Source: F23-D06 sp963620035 (GTDB lineage: Bacteria > Bacteroidota > Bacteroidia > Bacteroidales > WCHB1-69). From it: 52,023 nucleotides of DNA. A model generated the notes under the pieces. It was given only the letters and a program-made list of their open reading frames with translations, was not told where the DNA came from and did no database searches. Below, piece by piece: positions 7,904 to 15,690 of the stretch. The first letter of the stretch is position 1. Every line of letters begins with the position of its first letter. Both the position numbers and the translations under genes were made by a program. Location of the stretch: contig CAVEXN010000014.1 in NCBI GenBank assembly GCA_963620035.1, positions 1-52,023 of the forward strand, written 5' to 3'.

Positions 7904-8833
7904 TTAGGAGAAAATGTAGGGGAGTCCGGCAAGCAGCGCGAACAGGAATGTTGACACCACAAGCATCGGCAGGTATTTGTCGAGTTGTTTCCCCGAATGT
8001 TTCCAAACGCCGGCAAGATGCTTTGCAAATAGCGGAATGGTAAGCAGATAGAGCAGATTCCAGCCCGTGTGGAAATCGAGTGCGGTGAAGATGAGCAGGC
8101 AACTCCATCCGGCTATGATGAGTACACTGTGGTAGACACGAGCGTTCCTTTCGCCGATACGGAGCGGAATGGTGGTCCGGATACCTGCGTCGGAACGCAT
8201 GTCTCTGATGTTGTTTACGTTGAGTACGCCAACGCTGAAGAACCCGATGCTTGCGGCAGGCAGTATAAGCAACCACGAATCGATGTGGTGCGCCAGTACA
8301 AAAAAACCGCCCAACACTGACACCAAACCGAAGAAGATGAAGACGAACAGGTCGCCGAGCCCCCGATGTCCGTAAGGGTGTTTGCCTAAGGTGTAATGGA
8401 GCGCACCCCAGATGGCGCAGAGTCCGGTCAGCAGCAGTGCAATGGCTTTTGGGGTCAGCAGCGTGCCAAAGGAACTCCGTACCAGCAGGGTCCCGAAAAG
8501 GCAACATGCTACGATGGCGGCGGCAATCAGTTTCCGGAATGTCGGCACGGTGATGCCGCCTTGGGCAAGGCTATAGGTCGGGCCTTCGCGCCTTTCGCCG
8601 TCCGTGCCGTGCTGGAAGTCGCCGAGTTCGTTTGAGAGGTTGCTCAGGATCTGCAGTGACATAGTGGTGAGCAGCAGGAAGACGATGGTTGCAGCGTTGG
8701 CGTTGCTTTCCCCATAAGCCAGCGCACCGCCCAGCAGCACGCCCGACAGAGACAGCGGCAACGTACGTAAACGCATTGAGTGTGTGACTTCTTTGATGAA
8801 TTGTGAAATATGCATAGTGTCAGTCTCTTTCAT
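7904..8833 (-). CDS. menA: 1,4-dihydroxy-2-naphthoate polyprenyltransferase
   Basis: MenA attaches the polyprenyl chain to dihydroxynaphthoate in the inner membrane. The 309-residue protein contains about eight hydrophobic helices, the N-terminal signature RLRTLPLSLSGVLLG, and the prenyl-diphosphate binding stretch LSNELGDFQHGTDGERREGP with its spaced Asn/Asp residues. A second ATG at 8815 (MHISQF) is an equally plausible start. It lies 48 bases after the FecCD permease and four bases before menG. This is consistent with one transcript serving respiratory quinone synthesis together with the upstream hemerythrin, regulator and permease genes. Confidence 0.93.
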   Translation of the reverse strand: MKETDTMHISQFIKEVTHSMRLRTLPLSLSGVLLGGALAYGESNANAATIVFLLLTTMSLQILSNLSNELGDFQHGTDGERREGPTYSLAQGGITVPTFRKLIAAAIVACCLFGTLLVRSSFGTLLTPKAIALLLTGLCAIWGALHYTLGKHPYGHRGLGDLFVFIFFGLVSVLGGFFVLAHHIDSWLLILPAASIGFFSVGVLNVNNIRDMRSDAGIRTTIPLRIGERNARVYHSVLIIAGWSCLLIFTALDFHTGWNLLYLLTIPLFAKHLAGVWKHSGKQLDKYLPMLVVSTFLFALLAGLPYIFS

Positions 8834-8881
8834 CTGTGAGATAGCATAAGGATGGTTTGGGGACGGATGTGGGACGAAAGG

Positions 8882-9901
8882 TCATAATTTGGATTTCCTG
8901 AGCAGCAGGAAGATGAAATAGGGTGCGCCCGCAAGGGCCGTGATGCTTCCTACGGGCAACTCGGAAGGGGCCGCCAGGGTTCGGGCAAGGGTGTCGGCAA
9001 TGAGCAGGAAAAAGGCACCGAAAAACAGCGAGTAGGTGAAAAGACGGCGGTTGTCGCTGCCGAAAACCAGCCGGGTGATGTGCGGCACTATCAGCCCGAT
9101 GAATCCGATGACCCCGCAAAACGAGACAACCACGGCCGTAAGCATAGAGGCGGCAATGAGGGTAATGCGGGTGGTATGCTGCGCATCCACCCCGAGCGTG
9201 CTTGCGGCATCGCTTTCCAATTGTATGATGTTCAGGTCTTTGGCATAGTAAAAGAGCACAAGTGCCACTATCGTCAAGGTGATGAAGATGCATACGGCAT
9301 CCGTCCAGGTGGCTGAGGCCACACTCCCCATCGTCCAGAAAAAAATCTTCGGCAATTCCTGCCGGTTGACGACCATCAGGAGTGTTATGACCGCAGAGAT
9401 GAGAAAGTTGAGTGCGATGCCGATCAGCAGCAGGGTTTGCGTGGAATGTCGGCGCTGCATTGCCGATATGCCCATTATCAGAAAGAGCGTGAGCAATGCG
9501 GTGGCTAATGCCGGCAGGGTGATGCCGAAAACGAGTGCGTCAAGGCCTAAAAGAAAGGCTACGGCGGCACCTAATGATGCCCCCGACGATATGCCCAGCA
9601 TATAGGGGTCGCAGACGGGGTTTCGGAATATGCTCTGAAAGACGCAGCCGCAAAGAGCCAGAGAGGCACCGGCCAGCAGGCTTACCACGATGCGAGGCAG
9701 ACGCAATTGCCACAATATGGTGTTATAGAGTCCTGCTTCAGCCCCGACGGCACTTTGTATGTCGGCTTTCTGCAGGATCCCGGCTATGACTGCTTTTGCC
9801 GGAATGTTTATGGCCCCGATGAAAATGCACCCGGCTGCCGTCAGCAACAGCACTGCCCCGAAAAGGAACGGAAGAAAGATATGACGGCCATCTTTCCTCA
9901 T
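8882..9901 (-). CDS. FecCD/BtuC-type ABC transporter permease (iron-siderophore, heme or cobalamin)
   Basis: This inner-membrane permease of 339 residues has about nine to ten hydrophobic segments and the family signatures WQLRLPRIVVSLLAGASLAL, CGCVFQSIFRNPVCDPYMLG, LGVDAQHTTR and GFIGLIVPHITRL. Relatives pair as dimers with an ATPase and a periplasmic binding protein to import Fe3+-siderophores, heme or B12. Neither partner is encoded nearby, which is unusual because these genes normally cluster. The ATG overlaps the stop of the response-regulator gene by four bases (ATGA), a sign of translational coupling. The substrate cannot be inferred from sequence. The setting next to a di-iron hemerythrin protein and quinone genes makes iron or heme a reasonable guess only. 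Confidence 0.88.
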   Translation of the reverse strand: MRKDGRHIFLPFLFGAVLLLTAAGCIFIGAINIPAKAVIAGILQKADIQSAVGAEAGLYNTILWQLRLPRIVVSLLAGASLALCGCVFQSIFRNPVCDPYMLGISSGASLGAAVAFLLGLDALVFGITLPALATALLTLFLIMGISAMQRRHSTQTLLLIGIALNFLISAVITLLMVVNRQELPKIFFWTMGSVASATWTDAVCIFITLTIVALVLFYYAKDLNIIQLESDAASTLGVDAQHTTRITLIAASMLTAVVVSFCGVIGFIGLIVPHITRLVFGSDNRRLFTYSLFFGAFFLLIADTLARTLAAPSELPVGSITALAGAPYFIFLLLRKSKL

Positions 9902-10491
9902 ATTATGTCGTTTTCTTCAATGAGATTGTTCAAAATGGCATAAACCGTGAGCGCGGAAATGGACTTGATACCTGTTTTCTTCATGATGTTCTTTCGGTGC
10001 GTGAGGACGGTGTGTACAGAAATGTTGAGCAATTCGGCAATTTCAGTGCTTTTACGGCCTTTCACGAGGTTGATGAGGATTTCGCGTTCACGTTCTGAAA
10101 GCTGCGAGGGGTCTGTCTCTTCATTGTCGGGATGGCCGGCTTTTAACACGTCGTTCAACTTTGTACGAAGATGCTTCAGGTCATCGGTAATCTCAATTAC
10201 CCCGTTGAATTGTTTGAGATGTAGCGATTGGAAGAAGGCGTAAACCAAGGCGATGATCTTCATGTCAGGCAGTTCCTCGAAGATGCCGCGTACATTGCCA
10301 AGTTTGTTGTAGTCGAGCATGACCGGATTGATGATGAGGATGTCCGGGGAGATGGCGTGTACACGCGTCAGGATGGTCTTGGCATAGTCCGTTTTCAGCA
10401 CGACTTCATACTCGGGCATATTCTGGAGCATAGCGCAGAGACCTTCCAGCACAATGGGGGACGGGTCGGCGATGATGATTCTATATTTCAT
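9898..10491 (-). CDS. LuxR/NarL-type regulator with degenerate receiver domain
   Basis: The 197-residue protein has an N-terminal receiver-like domain (about 1-120) and a C-terminal LuxR helix-turn-helix (about 131-190, LSEREREILINLVKGRKSTE onward), so it should bind DNA. The receiver is odd. The acidic pair is reduced to a single Asp (IIIADPSP). The phospho-acceptor Asp is replaced by Asn at about residue 55 (PDILIINPVML). The conserved Thr and Lys positions are also not kept. It is therefore unlikely to be controlled by a histidine kinase, and none is nearby. It overlaps the hemerythrin gene by 11 bases and the permease by four, so the di-iron protein may be its functional partner. Confidence 0.85.
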   Translation of the reverse strand: MKYRIIIADPSPIVLEGLCAMLQNMPEYEVVLKTDYAKTILTRVHAISPDILIINPVMLDYNKLGNVRGIFEELPDMKIIALVYAFFQSLHLKQFNGVIEITDDLKHLRTKLNDVLKAGHPDNEETDPSQLSEREREILINLVKGRKSTEIAELLNISVHTVLTHRKNIMKKTGIKSISALTVYAILNNLIEENDII

Positions 10492-11194
10492 TGTTCTCCA
10501 GTGTCTTGATGTATGGTATGAGGATTTTTTCTTCTAATATGGCATGTTTTTCGATGTCGTCTGACAGCGAGAAGATGTCGATAAGCATGAAGATGCGCTC
10601 CCTTTGAGCCACGTCGGCCGGGATGTATTTGATTAACAGGTTGGTGAAATCACGCAGCTTGTCTTCAATGTTGTCATGCTGCCGGTCAAAGTCGGCTATG
10701 CTGAATTTCTTTCTCCGAGGTTTCCGCTTCTCCTTGAGGTCCTGGATGTACGGGAATATCACGTCTTCTTCGTGCTGAAAGTGGCAAACGACCTCTTTCT
10801 TGTACTCTTCGAAGAATTTCAGGATTGTTGAACGGTATTTCTCGTTCCAGTCTTGCATTACATCGTGCAGATGATGCTCGATATGGGGGAATTCGTTGTC
10901 TATATAGTCGTCGTGCGATGCTTTGAGATACTTCAGGAAGTCGTCGATATTGCAGTTCTGCAGTTCTTCGCTTTCGGGTATGTAGTCGTCCTGCGTGTAG
11001 GCGTTGCAGACCAACAGGAACAGCGGCAGCGATACCCCGTTGTCTTCGCAAACCTGCTTGACGGTTTTTTCGCCGAATCCAAGAGAGATCCCCATCCTCG
11101 GCAACAGGATGATCAGGTTGTTGTAACAGGCCAAAACGTCTGCCATTTTCATTTTGGCCGTTATGAAGGTATAGTTGCTGGTACGTTGTTGCAT
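10481..11194 (-). CDS. Hemerythrin-domain protein (RIC/ScdA/YtfE-like)
   Basis: The start at 11194 is preferred because a TATCTTTG promoter box sits 22 bases upstream; the longer frame begins before that box. The 237-residue protein has an N-terminal ScdA_N/DUF542-like segment (about 15-55) and a C-terminal hemerythrin four-helix bundle. Probable iron ligands are visible in ASHDDY (H94), HFQHEE (H138, H141, E142), RQHDNIE (H173) and KHAILEE (H217, E221). Relatives bind a di-iron centre and either repair Fe-S clusters after nitric oxide or peroxide damage or sense oxygen. It is the first gene of a run with the pseudo-receiver regulator, permease, menA and menG. Both repair and sensing are possible; context favours a redox sensing role. 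Confidence 0.85.
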   Translation of the reverse strand: MQQRTSNYTFITAKMKMADVLACYNNLIILLPRMGISLGFGEKTVKQVCEDNGVSLPLFLLVCNAYTQDDYIPESEELQNCNIDDFLKYLKASHDDYIDNEFPHIEHHLHDVMQDWNEKYRSTILKFFEEYKKEVVCHFQHEEDVIFPYIQDLKEKRKPRRKKFSIADFDRQHDNIEDKLRDFTNLLIKYIPADVAQRERIFMLIDIFSLSDDIEKHAILEEKILIPYIKTLENNEI

Positions 11195-11215
11195 AGTGGA
11201 TAACTTTAAAGCGTG

Positions 11216-11223
11216 CAAAGATA
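11216..11223 (-). promoter_or_regulatory. Bacteroidetes -7 box (TATCTTTG) for the hemerythrin operon
   Basis: TATCTTTG followed by GC on the minus strand lies 22 bases upstream of the ATG at 11194. It both supports that start and marks the likely promoter for the five-gene run down to menG. No clear -33 element is visible. Confidence 0.55.
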
Positions 11224-11340
11224 ATAAAATTGTACACGGCTGTTCCGGACGTGTCTCCACGGCCACCGCACGAAACAGATTTTAGATTTTAGAGTTTAGA
11301 GGCGTTACGCATATTGTTCCAACTTTCATCATAAGTCTTA

Positions 11341-11450
11341 AGTCTTACGTCAGCTCTGGGCTTGTGCGTTGGACGAAAAGAGTCTTACGTCAGCCCCGGG
11401 CTTGTGCGTTGGACGAAAAAAGTCTCAAGTCCTCCCCGGCACTGTGTGAG
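11341..11450. repeat. Two 40-bp tandem repeats plus a degenerate third copy
   Basis: Bases 11341-11380 and 11381-11420 are direct head-to-tail copies that differ at only three positions (unit begins AGTCTTACGTCAGC and ends GTTGGACGAAAA). A third, diverged copy follows at 11421-11450, and a short echo (AAGTCTTA) precedes the first. The repeats lie in the 314-base gap 11195-11508, downstream of the DUF2807 gene and upstream of the hemerythrin promoter. No other gene is seen in this gap. Confidence 0.85.
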
Positions 11451-11508
11451 TTGCTTCAAAAATAACCTATTTCTGACAATTCCAATTGATTGGGAAAAAT
11501 GTCCTTTG

Positions 11509-12474
11509 TCAGTTCACTCTTGACACGGATGCGGAACGGGTGACTTCACGCAGCACCACATTTGCATTAGGCGATGCCTTGTATTTGACGGTTGAGGTGC
11601 CCGTGGCTTCCATCACCAGCGACTTGGTTGCGTTGATGCGGACACGAGAGGAACCGGATGCGAAAACCGCAGCATTGTCAGCCTCAATGTCCATGGCGTC
11701 TACCTTGCATGCTCCCGAAGATTCGACGACAAGGGAGTTTGCGGTCCCGTTGAGTTTTAAAGAAGCCGCTCCCGCAGCATCAATTTCGGCTTTGTTGAAT
11801 TTGCCGGAACAATTGGCGCTGCAGGCACCGGCCGCATCTATTTCCAGTTCTTTTGCATCGATCATGAACTCAGCTTTCGCCGACCCCGCCAATTCAATGT
11901 CGGTCTCGTCAAAACTGCCCGAAAGGCTGATTTTGGAAGCTCCGGTGATTTTGGCCTCCAGTTTCTCGGCCTTGACGTTGAGTGTGCCGATCTTGCTGCT
12001 CCCGGCCGTGTGGATTTCCAACTCATTATGCCCAAGGTTGAACTCGTCGGTGCAGTAAAAAGAAGTGGATCCTGACATCTCGAGGCTTTGAAGCATCGGC
12101 ATCGCGATTTCAGCTTTCACTTGTTTGCCACTCAGGTTGCTCAACAGTCTGGACGGGAGGTTTTGGCTCCAGCCAATTTTGAGGATACCCTTGCTGACGG
12201 ACACTTCCAGGTATTTGTCTAGGTTCTCGGGCAGGGTGATGCTGACTTTGTAATTGTTCGATTTGACAAGCTGAACTGTGACAATGCCGCTCACTGAAAT
12301 TCCGTTGAAGTCGGTATAATTGAAGTTTCGGGTCACAGTTTCCGGATTGTCAGGCATGATTTCTTCAGACGCTGATTTGAATGATGTTTTTTCCCCGTAA
12401 GATTGTACGGATGTAGCCATTATGACGGTTGCCAGCAGGAACAATGACAGGCTTGTTTTAATGTTGTTTTTCAT
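11509..12474 (-). CDS. DUF2807 (head GIN domain) secreted protein
   Basis: The 321-residue product starts with a signal peptide (MKNNIKTSLSLFLLATVIMA). The rest is a repetitive beta-rich region in which short units with patterns such as AEKLEAKITGASKISLSGS and ELEIDAAGACSANCSGK recur. This is the look of the GIN/DUF2807 beta-helix fold common in Bacteroidetes. The region opens with RNFNYTDFNGISVSG, the usual start of this domain. Members are periplasmic or outer-membrane associated and have no agreed function. Its stop is followed by the 40-bp repeats. No obvious TAnnTTTG box lies just upstream. Confidence 0.85.
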   Translation of the reverse strand: MKNNIKTSLSLFLLATVIMATSVQSYGEKTSFKSASEEIMPDNPETVTRNFNYTDFNGISVSGIVTVQLVKSNNYKVSITLPENLDKYLEVSVSKGILKIGWSQNLPSRLLSNLSGKQVKAEIAMPMLQSLEMSGSTSFYCTDEFNLGHNELEIHTAGSSKIGTLNVKAEKLEAKITGASKISLSGSFDETDIELAGSAKAEFMIDAKELEIDAAGACSANCSGKFNKAEIDAAGAASLKLNGTANSLVVESSGACKVDAMDIEADNAAVFASGSSRVRINATKSLVMEATGTSTVKYKASPNANVVLREVTRSASVSRVN

Positions 12475-12524
12475 AATTATTTATTTTATTTTTCGTTTGA
12501 TGAGTCTGTTTTTTGTGTTGGCAT

Positions 12525-13088
12525 TCAGGAACGGACCTCCTCGAGGTTGAAATTGCCTTTGTGCAGCCCTCTCATTCCATAATAGTATTTTTCTATTTCG
12601 GCCAGGTCTTTTTCATAATCGCCGGTCGGGTAGAACACTTTGCCGATGCCGAGTGTGCGCGACTTATAGTCGATGTGGCTTAGGCAAATGGGTACTTCCG
12701 CTTTTTGTGCAATCTGATAGAATCCGCGTTTCCATTTTTCCACCCGTTTGCGTGTCCCTTCAGGGCAGATGATGAAAGCGATTTCTTCACGTTCGTGGAT
12801 CAGGTTGACGGCAAATTCGGTAAAACGGAGTGAGTGTTTGCGGTCAACGGGCACGCAGCCCAGCCGGTAGAGGTAGCGTTTGAAAGGGAACACGAAAAAT
12901 TCCTTTTTGATGACGATGGCTCCTTTGGCGTGCATATATTCCAGCATCCAATGCCCTAAGAAGAAGTCGAGGATGGAGGTGTGCGGAGCCAGAATCATGA
13001 CACATTTCTTGACCGGTGCCGGCTGGAATCCTATGGGCTTGAAACGGAAAAGCCGCAGCAGGAACAGGTAGAATTTTTTGTTTCCCAT
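12525..13088 (-). CDS. PlsC-like 1-acylglycerol-3-phosphate acyltransferase
   Basis: The protein is short for the family at 187 residues but carries the essential motifs. LAPHTSILDFFLGHW gives the catalytic HxxxxD, and CPEGTRKR gives the substrate-binding P-E-G-T block. It should acylate lysophosphatidic acid or a related glycerolipid at the inner membrane. It starts four bases after the stop of the LD-carboxypeptidase gene (stop at 13093, start at 13088), so the two are probably cotranscribed. Bacteroidetes often carry several PlsC paralogs of differing acceptor specificity, so the exact substrate is open. Confidence 0.85.
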   Translation of the reverse strand: MGNKKFYLFLLRLFRFKPIGFQPAPVKKCVMILAPHTSILDFFLGHWMLEYMHAKGAIVIKKEFFVFPFKRYLYRLGCVPVDRKHSLRFTEFAVNLIHEREEIAFIICPEGTRKRVEKWKRGFYQIAQKAEVPICLSHIDYKSRTLGIGKVFYPTGDYEKDLAEIEKYYYGMRGLHKGNFNLEEVRS

Positions 13089-13092
13089 GATA

Positions 13093-13989
13093 TTATTGTT
13101 CCAATATTATGGTGTTCCCGTCGAGGCGGCAGTACAAAGGGCAGCCCATCTTGAGGGCGCGGTTGTCTGTGCGGTGTCCGGCGGGAACGTTGAAGATTAC
13201 AGGGAAATGATACTTGGCGCAATGCTCGGCCACGATTTCTTCGGCATTCATTCCGAAAGGGATTGTGTTGTCGTGCATGTCGGAGAGATGTCCTACCAAC
13301 AGGGCGGCCAGATTGCGTAACTTGCCGCTGCGTTCCAGACTGTTCATCATCCGGTCGATGTGGTAAAGATACTCGTCGAGGTCTTCGATGAACAGTACTT
13401 TGCCGTCGGTGTCCAGGTCTGAGGGTGTGGCGAGCATCGCAAAGAGTATGGAGAGGTTTCCGCCTACTATAGATGCCGAAAATCCCGTTGCCCTGTTGAG
13501 CGGGTGTGCGGGAAGTTCGTAGTGCAAGGGCTCGCCACGGAGAGCGGCAAGCCAGGAACTTTGCGCAGCATCGGTGCCGCAGGCAATGTCTATGGGCATA
13601 GCCGCATGCAAGGTGGCCGTGCCGATGTTCCGGTTCAAATGCGAGTGGAGCACGGTGATGTCGCTGTATCCGACAATCCACTTTGGTTTCCTGCGAAAGC
13701 CGGTGAAGTCGAGCCGGTCGATGATGCGGGCGGTGCCGTAGCCGCCGCGGGCACACCATATGGCCCCGAGGTCAGGATCGTCGAGAAGGTCTTGCATATA
13801 TGAGGCGCGGAGCCCGTCGTCGCCGGCAAACTGATGGCACTCGGCGAACAGACGCTCGTCGTAGAATGGGACATATCCCTCCCGCTCGAGAAACCGGAAA
13901 GCAGGCAAGAGCTCTTCTTCGGAAATCTTGCGTGCCGGGGCTGCAATGCCCACTTTGTCACCTTTTTTCAGATAGGGAGGGATAATCAT
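13093..13989 (-). CDS. ldcA: LD-carboxypeptidase (peptidase family S66)
   Basis: The 298-residue protein begins IIPPYLKKGDKVGIAAPARK, the usual N-terminus of the S66 family, and has the Ser-Glu-His triad: serine in VGYSDITVLHSHL, glutamate in LFIEDLDEYLYHIDRMM, and histidine in GHLSDMHDN. LdcA enzymes remove the terminal D-alanine from murein tetrapeptides during cell-wall recycling in the cytoplasm. Related S66 members hydrolyse microcin C or other amide bonds, but no such context exists here. The gene is followed four bases later by the PlsC-like gene. Confidence 0.88.
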   Translation of the reverse strand: MIIPPYLKKGDKVGIAAPARKISEEELLPAFRFLEREGYVPFYDERLFAECHQFAGDDGLRASYMQDLLDDPDLGAIWCARGGYGTARIIDRLDFTGFRRKPKWIVGYSDITVLHSHLNRNIGTATLHAAMPIDIACGTDAAQSSWLAALRGEPLHYELPAHPLNRATGFSASIVGGNLSILFAMLATPSDLDTDGKVLFIEDLDEYLYHIDRMMNSLERSGKLRNLAALLVGHLSDMHDNTIPFGMNAEEIVAEHCAKYHFPVIFNVPAGHRTDNRALKMGCPLYCRLDGNTIILEQ

Positions 13990-14023
13990 GGTAGTTTGTC
14001 TGTGACAGTGCTTTCCCGTGAAC

Positions 14024-14701
14024 TCAGTCGTCTATTTCCGAATGGATGAATAGCCCGGCATGAGAGAACTCCAACTCATATACTATGTTGTTGAACAGGA
14101 TCTTTACTTCAATATGGTCGTGCTCTATCTCGATGTCAAGAATCATGGCATTCGGGAAGAAAGCGTTGATGTACTGCATGATGCCGTCGGGCAGGTTGTC
14201 AAGGAAATAGCTGCTGTCAGTCTGATGATGCCCGTCGGTTTCTGTAATGACGTTGATGAGCAAACCGGAAGCGTTGTAGTGCAGTTCCACTTCTATGCTG
14301 TTGTTCTCGACTTCCAGTACATAGATGATTTCGACGCCGGGGCGTTCGATGATGTCCACGTCATCTATATGCCAGGAGACATAGATGCTGTTGCGGAACG
14401 AATTGCGGATGGCCTCGGGCAAAAAGTCAAGGGTGTGGAGGCAGGTCTTGGTCATTACCCATTCCACGTTGTTGCGGTTGGCGTACCACGCAATCTTGGT
14501 GGTTCTGTTTTCCTTGAATGTCACTTCGTAATAGTCCCCCTCTGATTCCCAAACGGCACGTTTGGCATTGGGATATTGTTCGTTGAAGGCGGATTTGACC
14601 TCTTGGGGAATATTCGAGTTGTTTTTGTCGCAACTTGAAAAACTGAAGAGAGCCAGACACATGACCAGTACGGCTGTGATTCTTGCGGTTTTACTTTTCA
14701 T
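14024..14701 (-). CDS. PepSY-like (BLIP-fold) lipoprotein
   Basis: The 225-residue protein has a lipoprotein-type leader (VLVMCLALFSFSSC, cysteine at 24) and then repeated PepSY-like units of the putative beta-lactamase-inhibitor-like family. The first shows IPQEVKSAFNEQYPNAKRAV followed by YYEVTFK; a later one shows LPDGIMQYINAFFPNAMILD. These domains are common in Bacteroidetes envelope proteins and their role is unknown. It is predicted to be anchored in the periplasm or outer membrane. It sits 34 bases upstream of the LD-carboxypeptidase gene and may share its transcript. Confidence 0.8.
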   Translation of the reverse strand: MKSKTARITAVLVMCLALFSFSSCDKNNSNIPQEVKSAFNEQYPNAKRAVWESEGDYYEVTFKENRTTKIAWYANRNNVEWVMTKTCLHTLDFLPEAIRNSFRNSIYVSWHIDDVDIIERPGVEIIYVLEVENNSIEVELHYNASGLLINVITETDGHHQTDSSYFLDNLPDGIMQYINAFFPNAMILDIEIEHDHIEVKILFNNIVYELEFSHAGLFIHSEIDD

Positions 14702-14799
14702 AAATGTGGTTTTTAAGATGTTTCATTATCGTTTCATGCGAGATCGGTTGCGGTCTGTTCGCTGTTCCAATCAATAAGGAGAACGATATTTCTCTTTGT

Positions 14800-15690
14800 T
14801 TATTGCGGACATAAAGCCAGGAAGTCTTTTTCTTTCAATGCTTTTTCGGTCTCTTCGGCCAACAGCGATTGCTCTTTGACGTTTTCAGAGAACCGTCTGC
14901 TCTGCTTTGCGGTTTTCTTTTTTTTGAAATAACAACCTGTGATTCCCTCAAATGCCGGGTTCAATGCCGCTTCCAACATGGTAGCGGCTCCTTGGGCGGG
15001 GGTGTTGATCAGCGGCCGGAAAAGCTTGTTGCAGAGGAAGTCTATCACTTTGTTGCCTTGGCAGATGATGCCCGTGTTCACGATGCCGGGGTCTGCCACA
15101 TTGATGCAGATGCCTTCGTCTTTCCACTGCTCGGCGGCTTTGAGCGTAAAGTAGTAAAGTGCTCTCTTGGAGTTGGAATAGGCAACGAACCGGTTGAAAC
15201 TGTGCGCATTCTTAGGTTGCATGAAGCCGGGTTTCAGGCCGAACCAGCGATAGGAGAGCGACACCATGCTGACGATGCGCGTGCCTTTGCCCATAAGCGG
15301 GTGCAGCAGCATGTTGAGCACGTAGTGCCCGAGGTAGTTCACCGCCACCGTATATTCATAGCCGTCAACGCTTTGCTTGGCATAGTGGCAAAGCACGCCG
15401 GCATTGTTCAATATGATTCTGACGGACTTGAACTGCGACTTCACCTCGTCGGCGAAGCGTTTCACGGAGTGCAGGTCGCCCAAATCGACTTGCATCAGAA
15501 AGACGTCACGGCTGTTGAGAGCATCCATCTGTTCGAAGACGGGGCGTGCAACGGTTGTGTCATAACAGGCCATTATGACATCGTAGCCCGCTTCAAGCAG
15601 GGTTTTCGTATGTATGGCGCCCATGCCGCCGTCGGCGCCGGTGACTATGGCTAACCCTTTGCCGGAACTTTCAGTTTTTCTTGTTGTCAT
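14800..15690 (-). CDS. Short-chain dehydrogenase/reductase (SDR)
   Basis: This NAD(P)-dependent oxidoreductase of 296 residues has the Rossmann motif AIVTGADGGMGAIHTKTL, the NNAG motif (ILNNAGVL) and the catalytic YxxxK (VAYSNSKRAL) preceded by a serine in VSMVSLSYRW. It resembles the WW-domain-oxidoreductase/retinol-dehydrogenase-like group rather than FabG. The start at 15690 (MTTRKTE) overlaps the stop of the acyl-CoA ligase gene by 20 bases, implying translational coupling. A lipid or fatty-acyl derived substrate is therefore plausible but not shown. A TTG or earlier start would overlap further. Confidence 0.85.
   Translation of the reverse strand: MTTRKTESSGKGLAIVTGADGGMGAIHTKTLLEAGYDVIMACYDTTVARPVFEQMDALNSRDVFLMQVDLGDLHSVKRFADEVKSQFKSVRIILNNAGVLCHYAKQSVDGYEYTVAVNYLGHYVLNMLLHPLMGKGTRIVSMVSLSYRWFGLKPGFMQPKNAHSFNRFVAYSNSKRALYYFTLKAAEQWKDEGICINVADPGIVNTGIICQGNKVIDFLCNKLFRPLINTPAQGAATMLEAALNPAFEGITGCYFKKKKTAKQSRRFSENVKEQSLLAEETEKALKEKDFLALCPQ

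Noticed and set aside
9898..11194. Standard two-component system
   Set aside because: No histidine kinase is present and the regulator's receiver lacks the phospho-acceptor Asp.
11341..11450. CRISPR-like array
   Set aside because: The repeats are head to tail with no spacers between them, and no cas gene is present.
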